From: Acetobacter nitrogenifigens DSM 23921 = NBRC 105050
GTDB taxonomy: Bacteria; Pseudomonadota; Alphaproteobacteria; Acetobacterales; Acetobacteraceae
NCBI RefSeq assembly: GCF_000429165.1
Contig: NZ_AUBI01000017.1
Span: forward strand, 1 to 64,000
Reading direction: 5' to 3'
DNA: 64,000 nucleotides
Shown here: positions 46,083 to 55,109 of the stretch, piece after piece
Layout: each line of letters begins with the position of its first letter
How positions within the stretch are numbered: the stretch's first letter is position 1
Notes under the pieces: model-generated
What the model saw: only the letters and a program-made list of their open reading frames with translations
Database searches by the model: none
What the model was told of the DNA's origin: nothing
Program-made: the position numbers and the translations under genes

Positions 46083-49000
46083 TCATTCGCGAGCCTTTTC
46101 GATGATGTCCGACAACGCGCGCGCGAAGCGCGCGGGGTCGCAATCGTCGCGGATGCGGTCCAGCGCGGACTGCCTGACGCTCGTCCACAAGGACTCGTCA
46201 TCGTAAAGCGCGATGACTGCGGCAGCGAAGACCTCTGCGTTCGGCGCGCCGCCCGAAAGGATGTCCCGCCCGGCGACCCATCCCAGTTCGTCGATAAGCA
46301 ACTGGCTTGCTACGACCGGCAACCCGCGTGAGGCGCTTTCATGAATCTTGTAGGGAATGCCGCCCGCAAACCGCGTCGGTGCGATAAACGCCCGGTGCGT
46401 ATTGTAAAAAGGCGAGAGATCGTCCACGCGCCCGACGAGCCGCACGTTGTCGAACTCTGACAGAAGCGTCATATCGACGTCCGCGCCCTGGTACCCGGCG
46501 ATAGTCAGCTGCGCGATTTCGGTTCGGCGTTCGACGATAATCGGCATAACTTCGCTGAGAAACCAGAGCAGTGAATCAAGGTTCGGGGAATCCTGATCCG
46601 TGACCGCCCCGACGAACAGCAACCCTGCCCGTTCGGAGAATGACGCGGGCGTCGGCGCTATCTGAAGGGCGTGCCCAAGAATGTTGAGATTGGTATGTCC
46701 GGCCCGTCTAATCAACTCGGCCTCGGTTTCGGTCACGGCGACGATCTGCTTGCAGAACACGGCATTTTCGAATTCGACGCGGAGAGCCGCGTCAAGGTCC
46801 GAGATCGTTTCCGCTAGGTCCAGAGCCTGCTCCCGCAACACCGTGCGCGGCGCAGCGACCACTTCCGTGTCGAGGATCACGTCACATCCTGTAAGGTACC
46901 TGTGATTACCGTGGAGAATCGGCAATACGCGGTTCAGGTTATGTGTTCGGCCAATCCAGACGAGGTCAAAACACCCGGCTCGTTCTTCCAGAAAGTGATC
47001 GAGCTGCGTCGCAGTCTTGTCGAACAGAACTTCCACGGTGTCAGGGAAATCAGCGTAAATGCGCGCAACGGAATGGAAGTGATTATCGACCGGATACACC
47101 GTCACCTGGTGTCCCAGTTCCGCAAGCCCGCGTACGATGTCGTTAGAACGCACATAGCCAGAACCAAGGCCGCGCAAAGGCACGCGATCCTCGATGAAAA
47201 GAATGCGCGTCCCTGCGCTCTTTCGGGTGCGCGCCATAATGACGTTGCGGCTGTGCGCAGGTAGTTGATTGCGAAGAAACGCACCTCTTGACGCCGCGAG
47301 CACCCGTCTGTTTCGCTGCATCAGCGCGTGGGAGGCTCCGGAATTGGAGGAGCCGTATTCCAGATGCTCGATCACGACGGATGGATCGTAAACAATCCTA
47401 AAGCCTTGCTCGATCAGGCGCACGCAAAGATCGGTATCTTCAAAATATGCCGGGCAGTATCTTGGGTCGAAACCGGCTAGCGCTTTGACCGCAATCGTCG
47501 AGACCAGAAGGAACGCTGCAGAGCAATAATCGACGTCGCGAACGAAATTCGCCTCGGCGCAGTTTGGATCCCCGTCACGTAGGTAACCAAATGTCGATCC
47601 GTCGCGCCAGATGATCGAGCCGGCTTCTTGTAGAAGCCCGTTGGTGCGAACGATCTTTCCGCCGACCGCGCCGATATTCGACGACGAGGCCAGACGTTCC
47701 AAAGCATTGGCCAGCGCGCCCGGCATCAAGATAACATCATTGTTAAGATACAGCGTGACAGGGGCTGTAACTTCCGCAAGACCAACATTGCAGGCCCTCA
47801 CAAATCCCGCATTGTAACGTAACGGGATGACCCGCGCCCCGCGCACGTATCGGGCGATATGTTTCGTTTCGTCGGTGGAACCGGAGTCCACCAGGATCAA
47901 TTCGATGTTGCCGCCGAAATTATCCCGCAAGGACGCAAGAGTCCCCATGGTCAGCGGAAAATGATTGTGCAACACGACGATAACGCTGACCGCAGGTGGT
48001 CCGTCGCAGGTAAAATTCAGGGGACGGCGACCAAGAAACGTGGTCGTCGACCGCGCCGTGTCGATGAAATGCGCTTTGGCGTAAGCTTCGGCTGCTTGCG
48101 CCGGAAGCGTAGACGCGGCTTCTGCGGAACGTGACGCAACCCAGTGTGCGTAAGGATCCAGGAAAAGCCCGTTTTCGATGTCGGCGCGAACGCTCGCCCG
48201 GGTGGCGTATTGCTCGAGATCACAACCAGCCACTGGCAACCGCCCCTCGCGGGCGCCGGCCCGCAGGAAATGATCGAAGCCGTTTCGAAACTGCCCGACC
48301 TTTATGGACGCGGCGACATCTGGATATGCCTCGGCGTAAAATGCTTCGGAGAACGCATCTTGCGGATCGTAGGTGCTTGCGTCGTCTGCCATGAGATAAT
48401 GATGAAGCGCGCAGGCAAACTCTCCCTGCTTTATCTGCTCGGCGACTTCCGGATAACGATGCAGATACCAGACAGGATCGAAGTACCAGGACGAGCGACA
48501 GCCATCAGCGAAACCGTTCTGAAAATCAAGCAGCAGTGAAAACCAGGTATCTGCCCCGCCTGCCTCACGTCCCAACGTGCGAAAGCTTGCGGCGGAGCTG
48601 GATGACGCGTGAACCGCCACTACATGCGGGTCGAAGAACCGACTGCCGCTACGAAAGCCTGCTTCACCACCAGACAGAAAGTGATCGTATCCGTTCAGCT
48701 TTCCTTTCTCGGCAATGACCCGGTGCGTCACGTCCGGATTCATGCGTCGGTAGTATTTCTCAGAAAACAACCAATGCGGAGAAAAATTCGTATAGCCGAC
48801 CTGTTTGTAATGATCGAAACCCGACGCCCATTCGCCACGCTTTACCGCGCGCATGACCTCTGGATAAGTGGACAAGTACCACAATTCATCGAACCACGGA
48901 TTAGGAGAGTGCCCTAACGCTGCGCCAATAGATTCGTAATAATCGTATTCATTGGAGTATTGTCCGTCTTTAATCGCTGCGGCGACGAACGGATATGAGC

Positions 49001-49097
49001 GTCTGTACCAGCTCGCCTCGAAGCGAGCCCATGCAGCGTGCGCCACAACTGGCGCAACGTTCACATCAAGAATGTCGTCGGAAGGCAATAGAGTCAT
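46083..49097 (-). CDS. multidomain glycosyltransferase with N-terminal repeats
   Basis: 1004 residues. The first ~320 carry about five recognisable repeats of ~40 residues (about 25-65, 68-106, 109-148, 205-243, 248-288, plus a decayed piece near 155-198) of the form W-Y-x3-Y-P-E-V-A-x-A-I-K-x-G-E-F-x-N-G-F-D-H-Y. A GT2 domain (about 370-600, D-S-G-S-T-D-E and N-N-D for donor and metal) and a GT4 domain (about 630-1000) follow. One polypeptide with two transferase units and a repeat region suggests a polymer-building enzyme, perhaps with the repeats as a protein- or glycan-binding scaffold. Confidence 0.9.
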   Translation of the reverse strand: MTLLPSDDILDVNVAPVVAHAAWARFEASWYRRSYPFVAAAIKDGQYSNEYDYYESIGAALGHSPNPWFDELWYLSTYPEVMRAVKRGEWASGFDHYKQVGYTNFSPHWLFSEKYYRRMNPDVTHRVIAEKGKLNGYDHFLSGGEAGFRSGSRFFDPHVVAVHASSSSAASFRTLGREAGGADTWFSLLLDFQNGFADGCRSSWYFDPVWYLHRYPEVAEQIKQGEFACALHHYLMADDASTYDPQDAFSEAFYAEAYPDVAASIKVGQFRNGFDHFLRAGAREGRLPVAGCDLEQYATRASVRADIENGLFLDPYAHWVASRSAEAASTLPAQAAEAYAKAHFIDTARSTTTFLGRRPLNFTCDGPPAVSVIVVLHNHFPLTMGTLASLRDNFGGNIELILVDSGSTDETKHIARYVRGARVIPLRYNAGFVRACNVGLAEVTAPVTLYLNNDVILMPGALANALERLASSSNIGAVGGKIVRTNGLLQEAGSIIWRDGSTFGYLRDGDPNCAEANFVRDVDYCSAAFLLVSTIAVKALAGFDPRYCPAYFEDTDLCVRLIEQGFRIVYDPSVVIEHLEYGSSNSGASHALMQRNRRVLAASRGAFLRNQLPAHSRNVIMARTRKSAGTRILFIEDRVPLRGLGSGYVRSNDIVRGLAELGHQVTVYPVDNHFHSVARIYADFPDTVEVLFDKTATQLDHFLEERAGCFDLVWIGRTHNLNRVLPILHGNHRYLTGCDVILDTEVVAAPRTVLREQALDLAETISDLDAALRVEFENAVFCKQIVAVTETEAELIRRAGHTNLNILGHALQIAPTPASFSERAGLLFVGAVTDQDSPNLDSLLWFLSEVMPIIVERRTEIAQLTIAGYQGADVDMTLLSEFDNVRLVGRVDDLSPFYNTHRAFIAPTRFAGGIPYKIHESASRGLPVVASQLLIDELGWVAGRDILSGGAPNAEVFAAAVIALYDDESLWTSVRQSALDRIRDDCDPARFARALSDIIEKARE

Positions 49098-49185
49098 CGC
49101 ATCCCTCCCATCCGCGTGTCTGCGTGATCTCCGAGCGACGGCTGAAACTCCCGTCGCCTAATGCGCGCGACAGACGCCGCATACA

Positions 49186-52100
49186 TCAGACGCTCAGAAA
49201 TCCGCTTGCCGCTTCGCGGCATTTATCAAGCACCGCCTCTCCGGGTGGTGAGTCCTCAACAGATACGATCTTCCCGTCCTTGCTCGTCAGACGGACCGCA
49301 GTGGGCCGCATTCCTGCTTCATCGCCGACGACATTAAGCAGACATAGACGGTATGCGCCGTCGAGCGTTTCGTTGAACCCGCGATTGAGGCTCAGGTTGC
49401 CAACAAAGCCGACACAAAGAGGCGCGTCATGGAAGATCGTCTGCACATCCTGACGGATTAGGCGGGATGTGCCGAACGCTATGCTGCGGGCATTGGCCTC
49501 ATTCACCAGAACCACGAAAATCTGCCCGGCGCGCGACAATCCACGAAGGAAAGCCCAGCCCCTTACAATGAGATCGCTTCCCTCCACATCTCGTTCATGC
49601 TGGCCTCCATCTTCGATAAGATCGGTGACGTGATCGAGATAAAACTCCAGGTCGCCAGAGTAGACGTGGCGCGGCCCATCGGGGAGCGTCGACAGTTTGA
49701 TGCCGCGCAGCACGCCGTCGCTTTCCGAAACGCGCTCGAAATCTCGCAGAATCTGTCCGTTGGAGGGCGGGACGCGGGCGATACCGATAATTTGCCCGTC
49801 CGCTACTTCGATTTGCACGCCAGTCAATTGAAATGCGCCACGTCCATGGACAATGTTCGCAAGGCCAATGCGAAACACGCCCTCGCACCACTTGCCACGC
49901 AATGCGACTTGACCGGCGAACCCGGAGCGACGGGGAGCGCCAGGGAACAGCCCGGTGACGTCCGAGCGAACCTCCCGTTGCGTCGGAATGAAGATCGGGG
50001 GCGCCTCATCCTGACCGATCAGGACCGCGTAAAGCTGACCGGATCCGGACACTCCCGGCGCCACGTACCAGCCCCGGATGTGAAACTCATTGGCGATAAC
50101 GAATTCCTCGTCGTCCGCCTCGGCGAAGACGTGGCGGCACACGTCGTCGATATAATATTCCGCGCCCTGAATCGAATGCCAGTCCGTTACGATTTCGGGC
50201 AACTCGATCGAAACGTCGCGCGTCGTCGGCGGATCGAAGATGTGGCGTGGCGGCGCCTGATGTTTCCACGAAGGATGCGGCAGCAGGTTCACCTGCCCCG
50301 CGTCGAATTGCACGTTGCTGCTGCCTAGCCCATTGCGAGGCGCAACATCCCGATACAGGTTTAGGAGCGCCGCGCCGTATTCCTGTGCGTTGGTCCAGAG
50401 ATGCGGGCCGATGTTAGCCATCAAAGATTGGCGCACGGCCTCGCAGGAGCGGATCAATTCCAGACGTTCGAGCACTTTCGCAGGCGCGCCGATCGGCACC
50501 TTGAAGCCGTTGACGCCGTCGATCACGCGGTCGCCGAGGGCGCCGACGTCGGTCACGACAGGAACCAGTCCGTTCTGCCACGCCTCCGAAAGAGATATGC
50601 AATAGGTTTCGGGCCATATAGAAAGATTGAGAGCAACGTCCGCTACCTGCAGAGCGGCGATCTCACCGACCGAATAACGTCCGTAGACATGCACGTTGGA
50701 GCGTTTGAGGTTATTCAGAACCTCCTGATACTCGGGATGCACATAACCGAAAATATGGAACTCGAAGAGATCGGGATTCGCGATCTCTATAGTATTCAGG
50801 ACGGTGTCGGCGCCCTTCGTTCGCAGAAAATTTCCGATGATGGCGACTGAAAGGCGCCGTCCCGCGAGAGGCTGGTAAGCCTTCGGTGTAACCGGCGCTG
50901 TCGTCTCGGGCGATGGAATTCCGAGAACAAGGCTGCGTTTGCTGTCCAGGCGTGGATAGATTGTATGCGTCAGATTGCGCGAATGCTCTGTGCCGAACAG
51001 AATTGCATCGACTGAGTTAAGCATCGTCGCGACGAAGGCGCGCCGCGTCTGCTCTGCTCCAAACTCAAGATTTTCCGAACGCTTGAGCATAATGTCGGCG
51101 GCGAGAACCCATTTCACGTCCTCCTCACAATACCGCATCTCGTGATTGAGCAGGTTGTAGTGTGCAGATACGAGTAGGAAGTCATGCGCGGAAAACACCA
51201 CTCCGGCGCCGTTGGCCTTCGCTATGATTGGCAAAGACATCGTGTGATGCCCGAGGTGTTGAAAATGCACGATATCGAAGTTGTACTGGCTCAAGGCGCT
51301 CGAAAACGCTGTTTCCTCTGGCGCGTCGCACAGCGCGTCGAGCCAACCGACATCAGGCACATCGAAACTCTCGATCTCCCGACCGCTGGCGTCGGTCAGG
51401 CGGCATGAGCCGTTCCGCCGGAGCCAGTAGAAGAATTCAACGTCGCGCAAAAGCATAGACGAGATCGTGCGCTGATAGACCTCTACGCCACCCCAGTTCT
51501 GTTCGTAGATCGTCGAATGCGTGCACATCAGGACACGCAGCCGCCCCTTGCGCGATGGAGCATTCGTCGTTGATGCGGCGTTACGGCCAAAATTAGCGCC
51601 GGTCGTCTCGATCATCCGCCGGATGCGGTGCTCATAGAGATGCGCTTCCGATACGGATTTCTGGGCGGCTAACGCCTGCTTGCGGCGGAGGGACTTGTTG
51701 CCGAGCAGCGCAGCCACATGCCCGATCAGTTCGTCTGCGTCGCGTGCGACGTTGATTCCGTTGATTTCAGTCAGATAGCTTTCGCGCATCGACTGCCCGA
51801 TTTCCACGACCTGAGCGGCGCCCGCCAGAGCGAGCTCATAAAAACGAGGCCCCGGCGCCGTCGCCTGCCCCACGTCTCCATGGCTCGCGTAGTCGCGGAA
51901 CATCGTCAGCGTGACGGTGCTTGCATTGGCGAAGTCAATGAACGCCTCATGACTGACAGGCCGCTGAATCGCGAGTTCGGCGATATCAGCCGGCAAGGGC
52001 GGCAGATATTCGTTGCCAGGACAGATCAATTTTAGTCGTGCTTCAGGGAAAGCAGCGACCACGCGACGAAGCGTTTCGACCCGGTTCGGCCACATCGTGC

Positions 52101-52536
52101 CCGCGAAAAAGATGTCGTAGTCGAGTTCGTTCGCCGCCCTGACCTTGCGCTCGTGAATAGAGACGCTGGCCGCGAGTGGAAGATAAAACGCCGGCGTCTT
52201 GTATTCGCTGACGCAAGAGGGATCATTCGTGAAGACGTAGTCGAATACGCCAGTGTTATTGACGTTGAAGTCGACCATAAACGGGTCTTCAAACGCCCAG
52301 AAAATCATTGTCTTGAAAGCAGGACGTACCCGCTTCATCAGTTCACTGTTGATCCGCTGCCCGTCAATGCAGATCAGAACATCGTGTCGACCGGACGCCG
52401 CGATACTGGCGAGACTCATGTTGTCGGCGACAACGACAGAGTCGTCGCCCAGAACGGTCTTCGCCGCCCGTTCAATTGCTAATGTGAGATAGTAGTTTGG
52501 GTTGTGAGTGTAATTCGTATTGTAGATTACAGCCAT
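49186..52536 (-). CDS. multidomain glycosyltransferase with duplicated C-terminal domain
   Basis: 1116 residues. N-terminal CgeB-like domain (about 1-315, F-W-A-F-E-D-P-F, T-A-P-G-P-R-F-Y-E-L-A-L-A-G-A), then a GT4 domain (about 330-735, G-N-F-L-R-T-K-G-A-D, N-L-S-I-W-P-E-T-Y-C-I-S-L-S-E-A-W). The C-terminal ~320 residues are not a known transferase fold: two tandem ~125-residue units (about 793-917 and 964-1092) align to each other, sharing E-Y/F-Y-I/L-D-x-V, x-V/I-R-G-W, G-Q-L/I, and G-F-x-G. First gene of the operon. Confidence 0.9.
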   Translation of the reverse strand: MAVIYNTNYTHNPNYYLTLAIERAAKTVLGDDSVVVADNMSLASIAASGRHDVLICIDGQRINSELMKRVRPAFKTMIFWAFEDPFMVDFNVNNTGVFDYVFTNDPSCVSEYKTPAFYLPLAASVSIHERKVRAANELDYDIFFAGTMWPNRVETLRRVVAAFPEARLKLICPGNEYLPPLPADIAELAIQRPVSHEAFIDFANASTVTLTMFRDYASHGDVGQATAPGPRFYELALAGAAQVVEIGQSMRESYLTEINGINVARDADELIGHVAALLGNKSLRRKQALAAQKSVSEAHLYEHRIRRMIETTGANFGRNAASTTNAPSRKGRLRVLMCTHSTIYEQNWGGVEVYQRTISSMLLRDVEFFYWLRRNGSCRLTDASGREIESFDVPDVGWLDALCDAPEETAFSSALSQYNFDIVHFQHLGHHTMSLPIIAKANGAGVVFSAHDFLLVSAHYNLLNHEMRYCEEDVKWVLAADIMLKRSENLEFGAEQTRRAFVATMLNSVDAILFGTEHSRNLTHTIYPRLDSKRSLVLGIPSPETTAPVTPKAYQPLAGRRLSVAIIGNFLRTKGADTVLNTIEIANPDLFEFHIFGYVHPEYQEVLNNLKRSNVHVYGRYSVGEIAALQVADVALNLSIWPETYCISLSEAWQNGLVPVVTDVGALGDRVIDGVNGFKVPIGAPAKVLERLELIRSCEAVRQSLMANIGPHLWTNAQEYGAALLNLYRDVAPRNGLGSSNVQFDAGQVNLLPHPSWKHQAPPRHIFDPPTTRDVSIELPEIVTDWHSIQGAEYYIDDVCRHVFAEADDEEFVIANEFHIRGWYVAPGVSGSGQLYAVLIGQDEAPPIFIPTQREVRSDVTGLFPGAPRRSGFAGQVALRGKWCEGVFRIGLANIVHGRGAFQLTGVQIEVADGQIIGIARVPPSNGQILRDFERVSESDGVLRGIKLSTLPDGPRHVYSGDLEFYLDHVTDLIEDGGQHERDVEGSDLIVRGWAFLRGLSRAGQIFVVLVNEANARSIAFGTSRLIRQDVQTIFHDAPLCVGFVGNLSLNRGFNETLDGAYRLCLLNVVGDEAGMRPTAVRLTSKDGKIVSVEDSPPGEAVLDKCREAASGFLSV

Positions 52537-52866
52537 TCACTCACGCCGACGTTCCCGCCAAACGCCTTCTCAGCCAGTCAAGGCAGACATCGCATCCGCT
52601 TCTCACCTTTCAATAACGCATAAGGAGACTCTACAAAAGCCCGACATACGAATTGACGATCTCTCCCATTGAAAACCTGGAGGTTTTGTATTTGTGGGAA
52701 CAGCAAACATGGTTTCTTTGAAAAAATAACGATTAATTAACGACTGTATCCGCAAATTTTATACGCGCGCCCAATAAGTAAACAACAGGCCCAAAGCTTT
52801 GGGCCTGGTACAAATTAGCGACTACGCAACGCGCAATTGCGTGCCGTTGAAGACGCGCACCCTATG
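52537..52866. other. intergenic region, GT operon / ABC exporter
   Basis: 330 bases upstream of the GT operon start, so it should carry that promoter; the block 52660-52770 is AT-rich. It also contains the palindromic terminator of the exporter genes at 52786. No supported gene. Confidence 0.5.
52786..52807 (-). terminator. perfect 22-bp palindrome, exporter terminator
   Basis: The palindrome is self-complementary. On the minus strand it is followed by TTGTTTACTTA, a T-rich tail, 60 bases after the stop of the ATPase gene. This fits an intrinsic terminator of the exporter pair, though the loop would have to open at its centre. Confidence 0.65.
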
Positions 52867-53625
52867 TCAGCCTGCGGCAGACAGGTAAGCCTCAAGCACC
52901 TCATCGGTCGCGCCGTCCATCCGCACGCGTCCCTGATCCATCCAAAGCAGTCGGGTGCACCACTCCTGCATGATCTCCGGCTGGTGACTGGAGACCACCA
53001 GAATTTCGGCTCCCTCGACTAACCCGATCATCCGTTGCCGGGCTCGCTCGCGGAAGGAAGCGTCGCCCGCCATGAACCATTCGTCCATGATCAGCACCTG
53101 AGGCATGATCGCCGTCGCGAGACCAAACGCAAGGCGGACCCTCATTCCCGAACTGTACGTCTTGATCGGCAGATCAAGGAACGGACCGAGATCCGCGAAA
53201 GTTTCGACATCTCGTTCGATAGCCTGAATGGCGGCGTCGCCGAGGGCATGGAATAAGCCCCGTAAGCGGATATTCTCCCGTCCTGACATATCATCGTTCA
53301 TGCCAAGAGAAGTATCCAGGAGCGCGCCAACACGCCCCCTTACGAGCACCTGCCCTTCCAGCGGCTCGTATATTCCCGCCAGAGCACGCAACAGAGTGGT
53401 CTTTCCCGCGCCGTTGCCCCCGATCAGTCCCAGCCTCTCTCCCCGTTGAAGCGAGAAACTGACTCCCTTCAGGGCCTGCACCAGAACCCGCTCGCGCCGA
53501 TCCTCCATGAACCTCCCAGACAGCTTGCCGTTGAGAGATCGACGGACAGTCTTCTTCAGGCTCCGTGCGTCGCCATGATAGAGTGGAAAGGAAATAGCGA
53601 GGTCGGTGACGTCTATGCTGGCCAT
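52867..53625 (-). CDS. polysaccharide ABC exporter ATPase (Wzt/KpsT-like)
   Basis: 252 residues from MASIDVTDLAISF. Walker A G-G-N-G-A-G-K-T-T, signature Y-S-S-G-M-R-V-R-L, Walker B V-L-I-M-D-E-W and the G-D-A-S-F-R-E-R motif are typical of the TagH/Wzt class that exports lipid-linked polysaccharides. It lacks a C-terminal carbohydrate-binding domain, so it is more like KpsT. It starts 5 bases after the permease stop. Confidence 0.93.
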   Translation of the reverse strand: MASIDVTDLAISFPLYHGDARSLKKTVRRSLNGKLSGRFMEDRRERVLVQALKGVSFSLQRGERLGLIGGNGAGKTTLLRALAGIYEPLEGQVLVRGRVGALLDTSLGMNDDMSGRENIRLRGLFHALGDAAIQAIERDVETFADLGPFLDLPIKTYSSGMRVRLAFGLATAIMPQVLIMDEWFMAGDASFRERARQRMIGLVEGAEILVVSSHQPEIMQEWCTRLLWMDQGRVRMDGATDEVLEAYLSAAG

Positions 53626-53630
53626 GGCCG

Positions 53631-54572
53631 TCAGACCCAGTACGCCAGACGCGTCCGCATACGCGAGAACAAAGCGAAGGCGGTGACCCACAGCACGCCG
53701 CTATAAGCGACTGCCGCAAGCCAGATCGATGGCCGGACCGCTTCGTTCATCAAAGGTCCCCTGACGATTTCCACGAGTGGATAGCAAGGATCCAGCAGCA
53801 GGTACTGACGGCCTATGAATATGAGATCAGGCTTCCAGATAATCGGCGTCACAAAAAACAGGATCTGCATGATGCTGGCGCTGACAGGGGGCATATCCCG
53901 GAAACGCGCCCCAAGTACGCCGAAAAGAAGCGTGATGGCGTACATATCGACCAGCCACAGCAGCACGCCCGCCGGAACCTCCCAATTGAGACGTGGCGCG
54001 ATCCCGAAAATCGCGAAGACGATCGCAACCACGGCTGCGCTGTGCAGGAAGGTCAAAAGCCCACGAATTGTCACGCGCAGCACATGTACGCTGAACGGCA
54101 TGCGTAACGCGTGGATCAGTCCGACTGAACCCGTGAACGTGCTACATCCCTCCGACACGGCGCTGTTAAGGTAGCCCCACAGGATCAGCGAAAACGATAG
54201 GAACGGCAGGTATATGCGCAGGTTGATGTTAAACAACGCCGCGTAGAGGAAGCCCATCGCACCGACCATAATGGCCGTGGAAAGCGTCATCCAGAATGGT
54301 CCAAGCATGGACCCCCGGTAACGCAGCTTTATGTCCAGCCAGCCAAGCGTCCACCCTAGCCTGAAAAGCCGAAAACCATCCCGTGTATCGTTGATCGCAT
54401 GAACGCTGTGCGCGAGTCCTCGCTCCGGCCGTAGGTCCATAACCGGCTCGGGGCCGTTGACGCCTATTTCCGCTCGAAGGGCGCGGACGCCTGCGTCCTG
54501 CAGCAAGGCTGCTTCGGCGTCGTCCGCCGGTGTCGCGGGGGGCATTTGCTCAGGCCGTTCGATCCTGTTCAT
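53631..54572 (-). CDS. polysaccharide ABC exporter permease (Wzm/KpsM-like)
   Basis: 313 residues. A ~75-residue soluble N-terminal part precedes the ABC-2 core with six membrane segments (about 95-310). Motifs are I-K-L-R-Y-R-G-S-M-L-G-P-F-W, typical of the family, and L-A-Y-W-V at the end. It pairs with the ATPase downstream and would export the polymer made by the three transferases of the neighbouring operon. Confidence 0.92.
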   Translation of the reverse strand: MNRIERPEQMPPATPADDAEAALLQDAGVRALRAEIGVNGPEPVMDLRPERGLAHSVHAINDTRDGFRLFRLGWTLGWLDIKLRYRGSMLGPFWMTLSTAIMVGAMGFLYAALFNINLRIYLPFLSFSLILWGYLNSAVSEGCSTFTGSVGLIHALRMPFSVHVLRVTIRGLLTFLHSAAVVAIVFAIFGIAPRLNWEVPAGVLLWLVDMYAITLLFGVLGARFRDMPPVSASIMQILFFVTPIIWKPDLIFIGRQYLLLDPCYPLVEIVRGPLMNEAVRPSIWLAAVAYSGVLWVTAFALFSRMRTRLAYWV

Positions 54573-54655
54573 AGCTGCGCGATAAACAACGCGTCGCCCG
54601 AACGCAAGCGGCCAGACCTCAGCGCCCCTGCCGCCATCTCATCGCGCGGTGAAGA

Positions 54656-55108
54656 TCAAAGGCCTTGCGGCGTGGTTGGTCCGGCAGCCCGTGCGATCTC
54701 CAGACACCGCGCGCTGGCCAGAGTCCCGAGCGCACGAATCTCCTCCGCGTCAAACCAGCCTGCTTCCAGCGCATCGTCTCCAGCACGCAGTGAAACCTCC
54801 GCCAATGCGACATCAGGCGTACAAAGAATAACAGCGATCAGGTAGTGAAAAAGCAGCGCGCCTGATGGAGCGCGAGTTACGGAATCGAACGCCGTAATTA
54901 CTGACCGCCCATGTGCGCTGACGCCGGTTTCTTCTCGCAGCTCTCGACGGGCCGCGTCGAACATCCCCTCGCCGGGTTCGATTTTTCCACCAGGAAAACC
55001 CCATAATCCGGCGTCAGGTGGATTGGCTCGTCGAACCAACAGAAAAGAGCCGTCGTCGGGTCGGCGTAAAACCGCAAGAACGGCCCCACGAGGCGAAATG
55101 TCACTCAC
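54656..55108 (-). CDS. NUDIX hydrolase
   Basis: 150 residues, GTG start one base after the MFS stop. The NUDIX box is intact: G-G-K-I-E-P-G-E-G-M-F-D-A-A-R-R-E-L-R-E-E-T-G. Related to MutT/NADH-pyrophosphatase-style house-cleaning enzymes; the substrate is unknown. Coupled with the MFS transporter gene. Confidence 0.92.
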   Translation of the reverse strand: MSDISPRGAVLAVLRRPDDGSFLLVRRANPPDAGLWGFPGGKIEPGEGMFDAARRELREETGVSAHGRSVITAFDSVTRAPSGALLFHYLIAVILCTPDVALAEVSLRAGDDALEAGWFDAEEIRALGTLASARCLEIARAAGPTTPQGL

Positions 55109-55109
55109 C

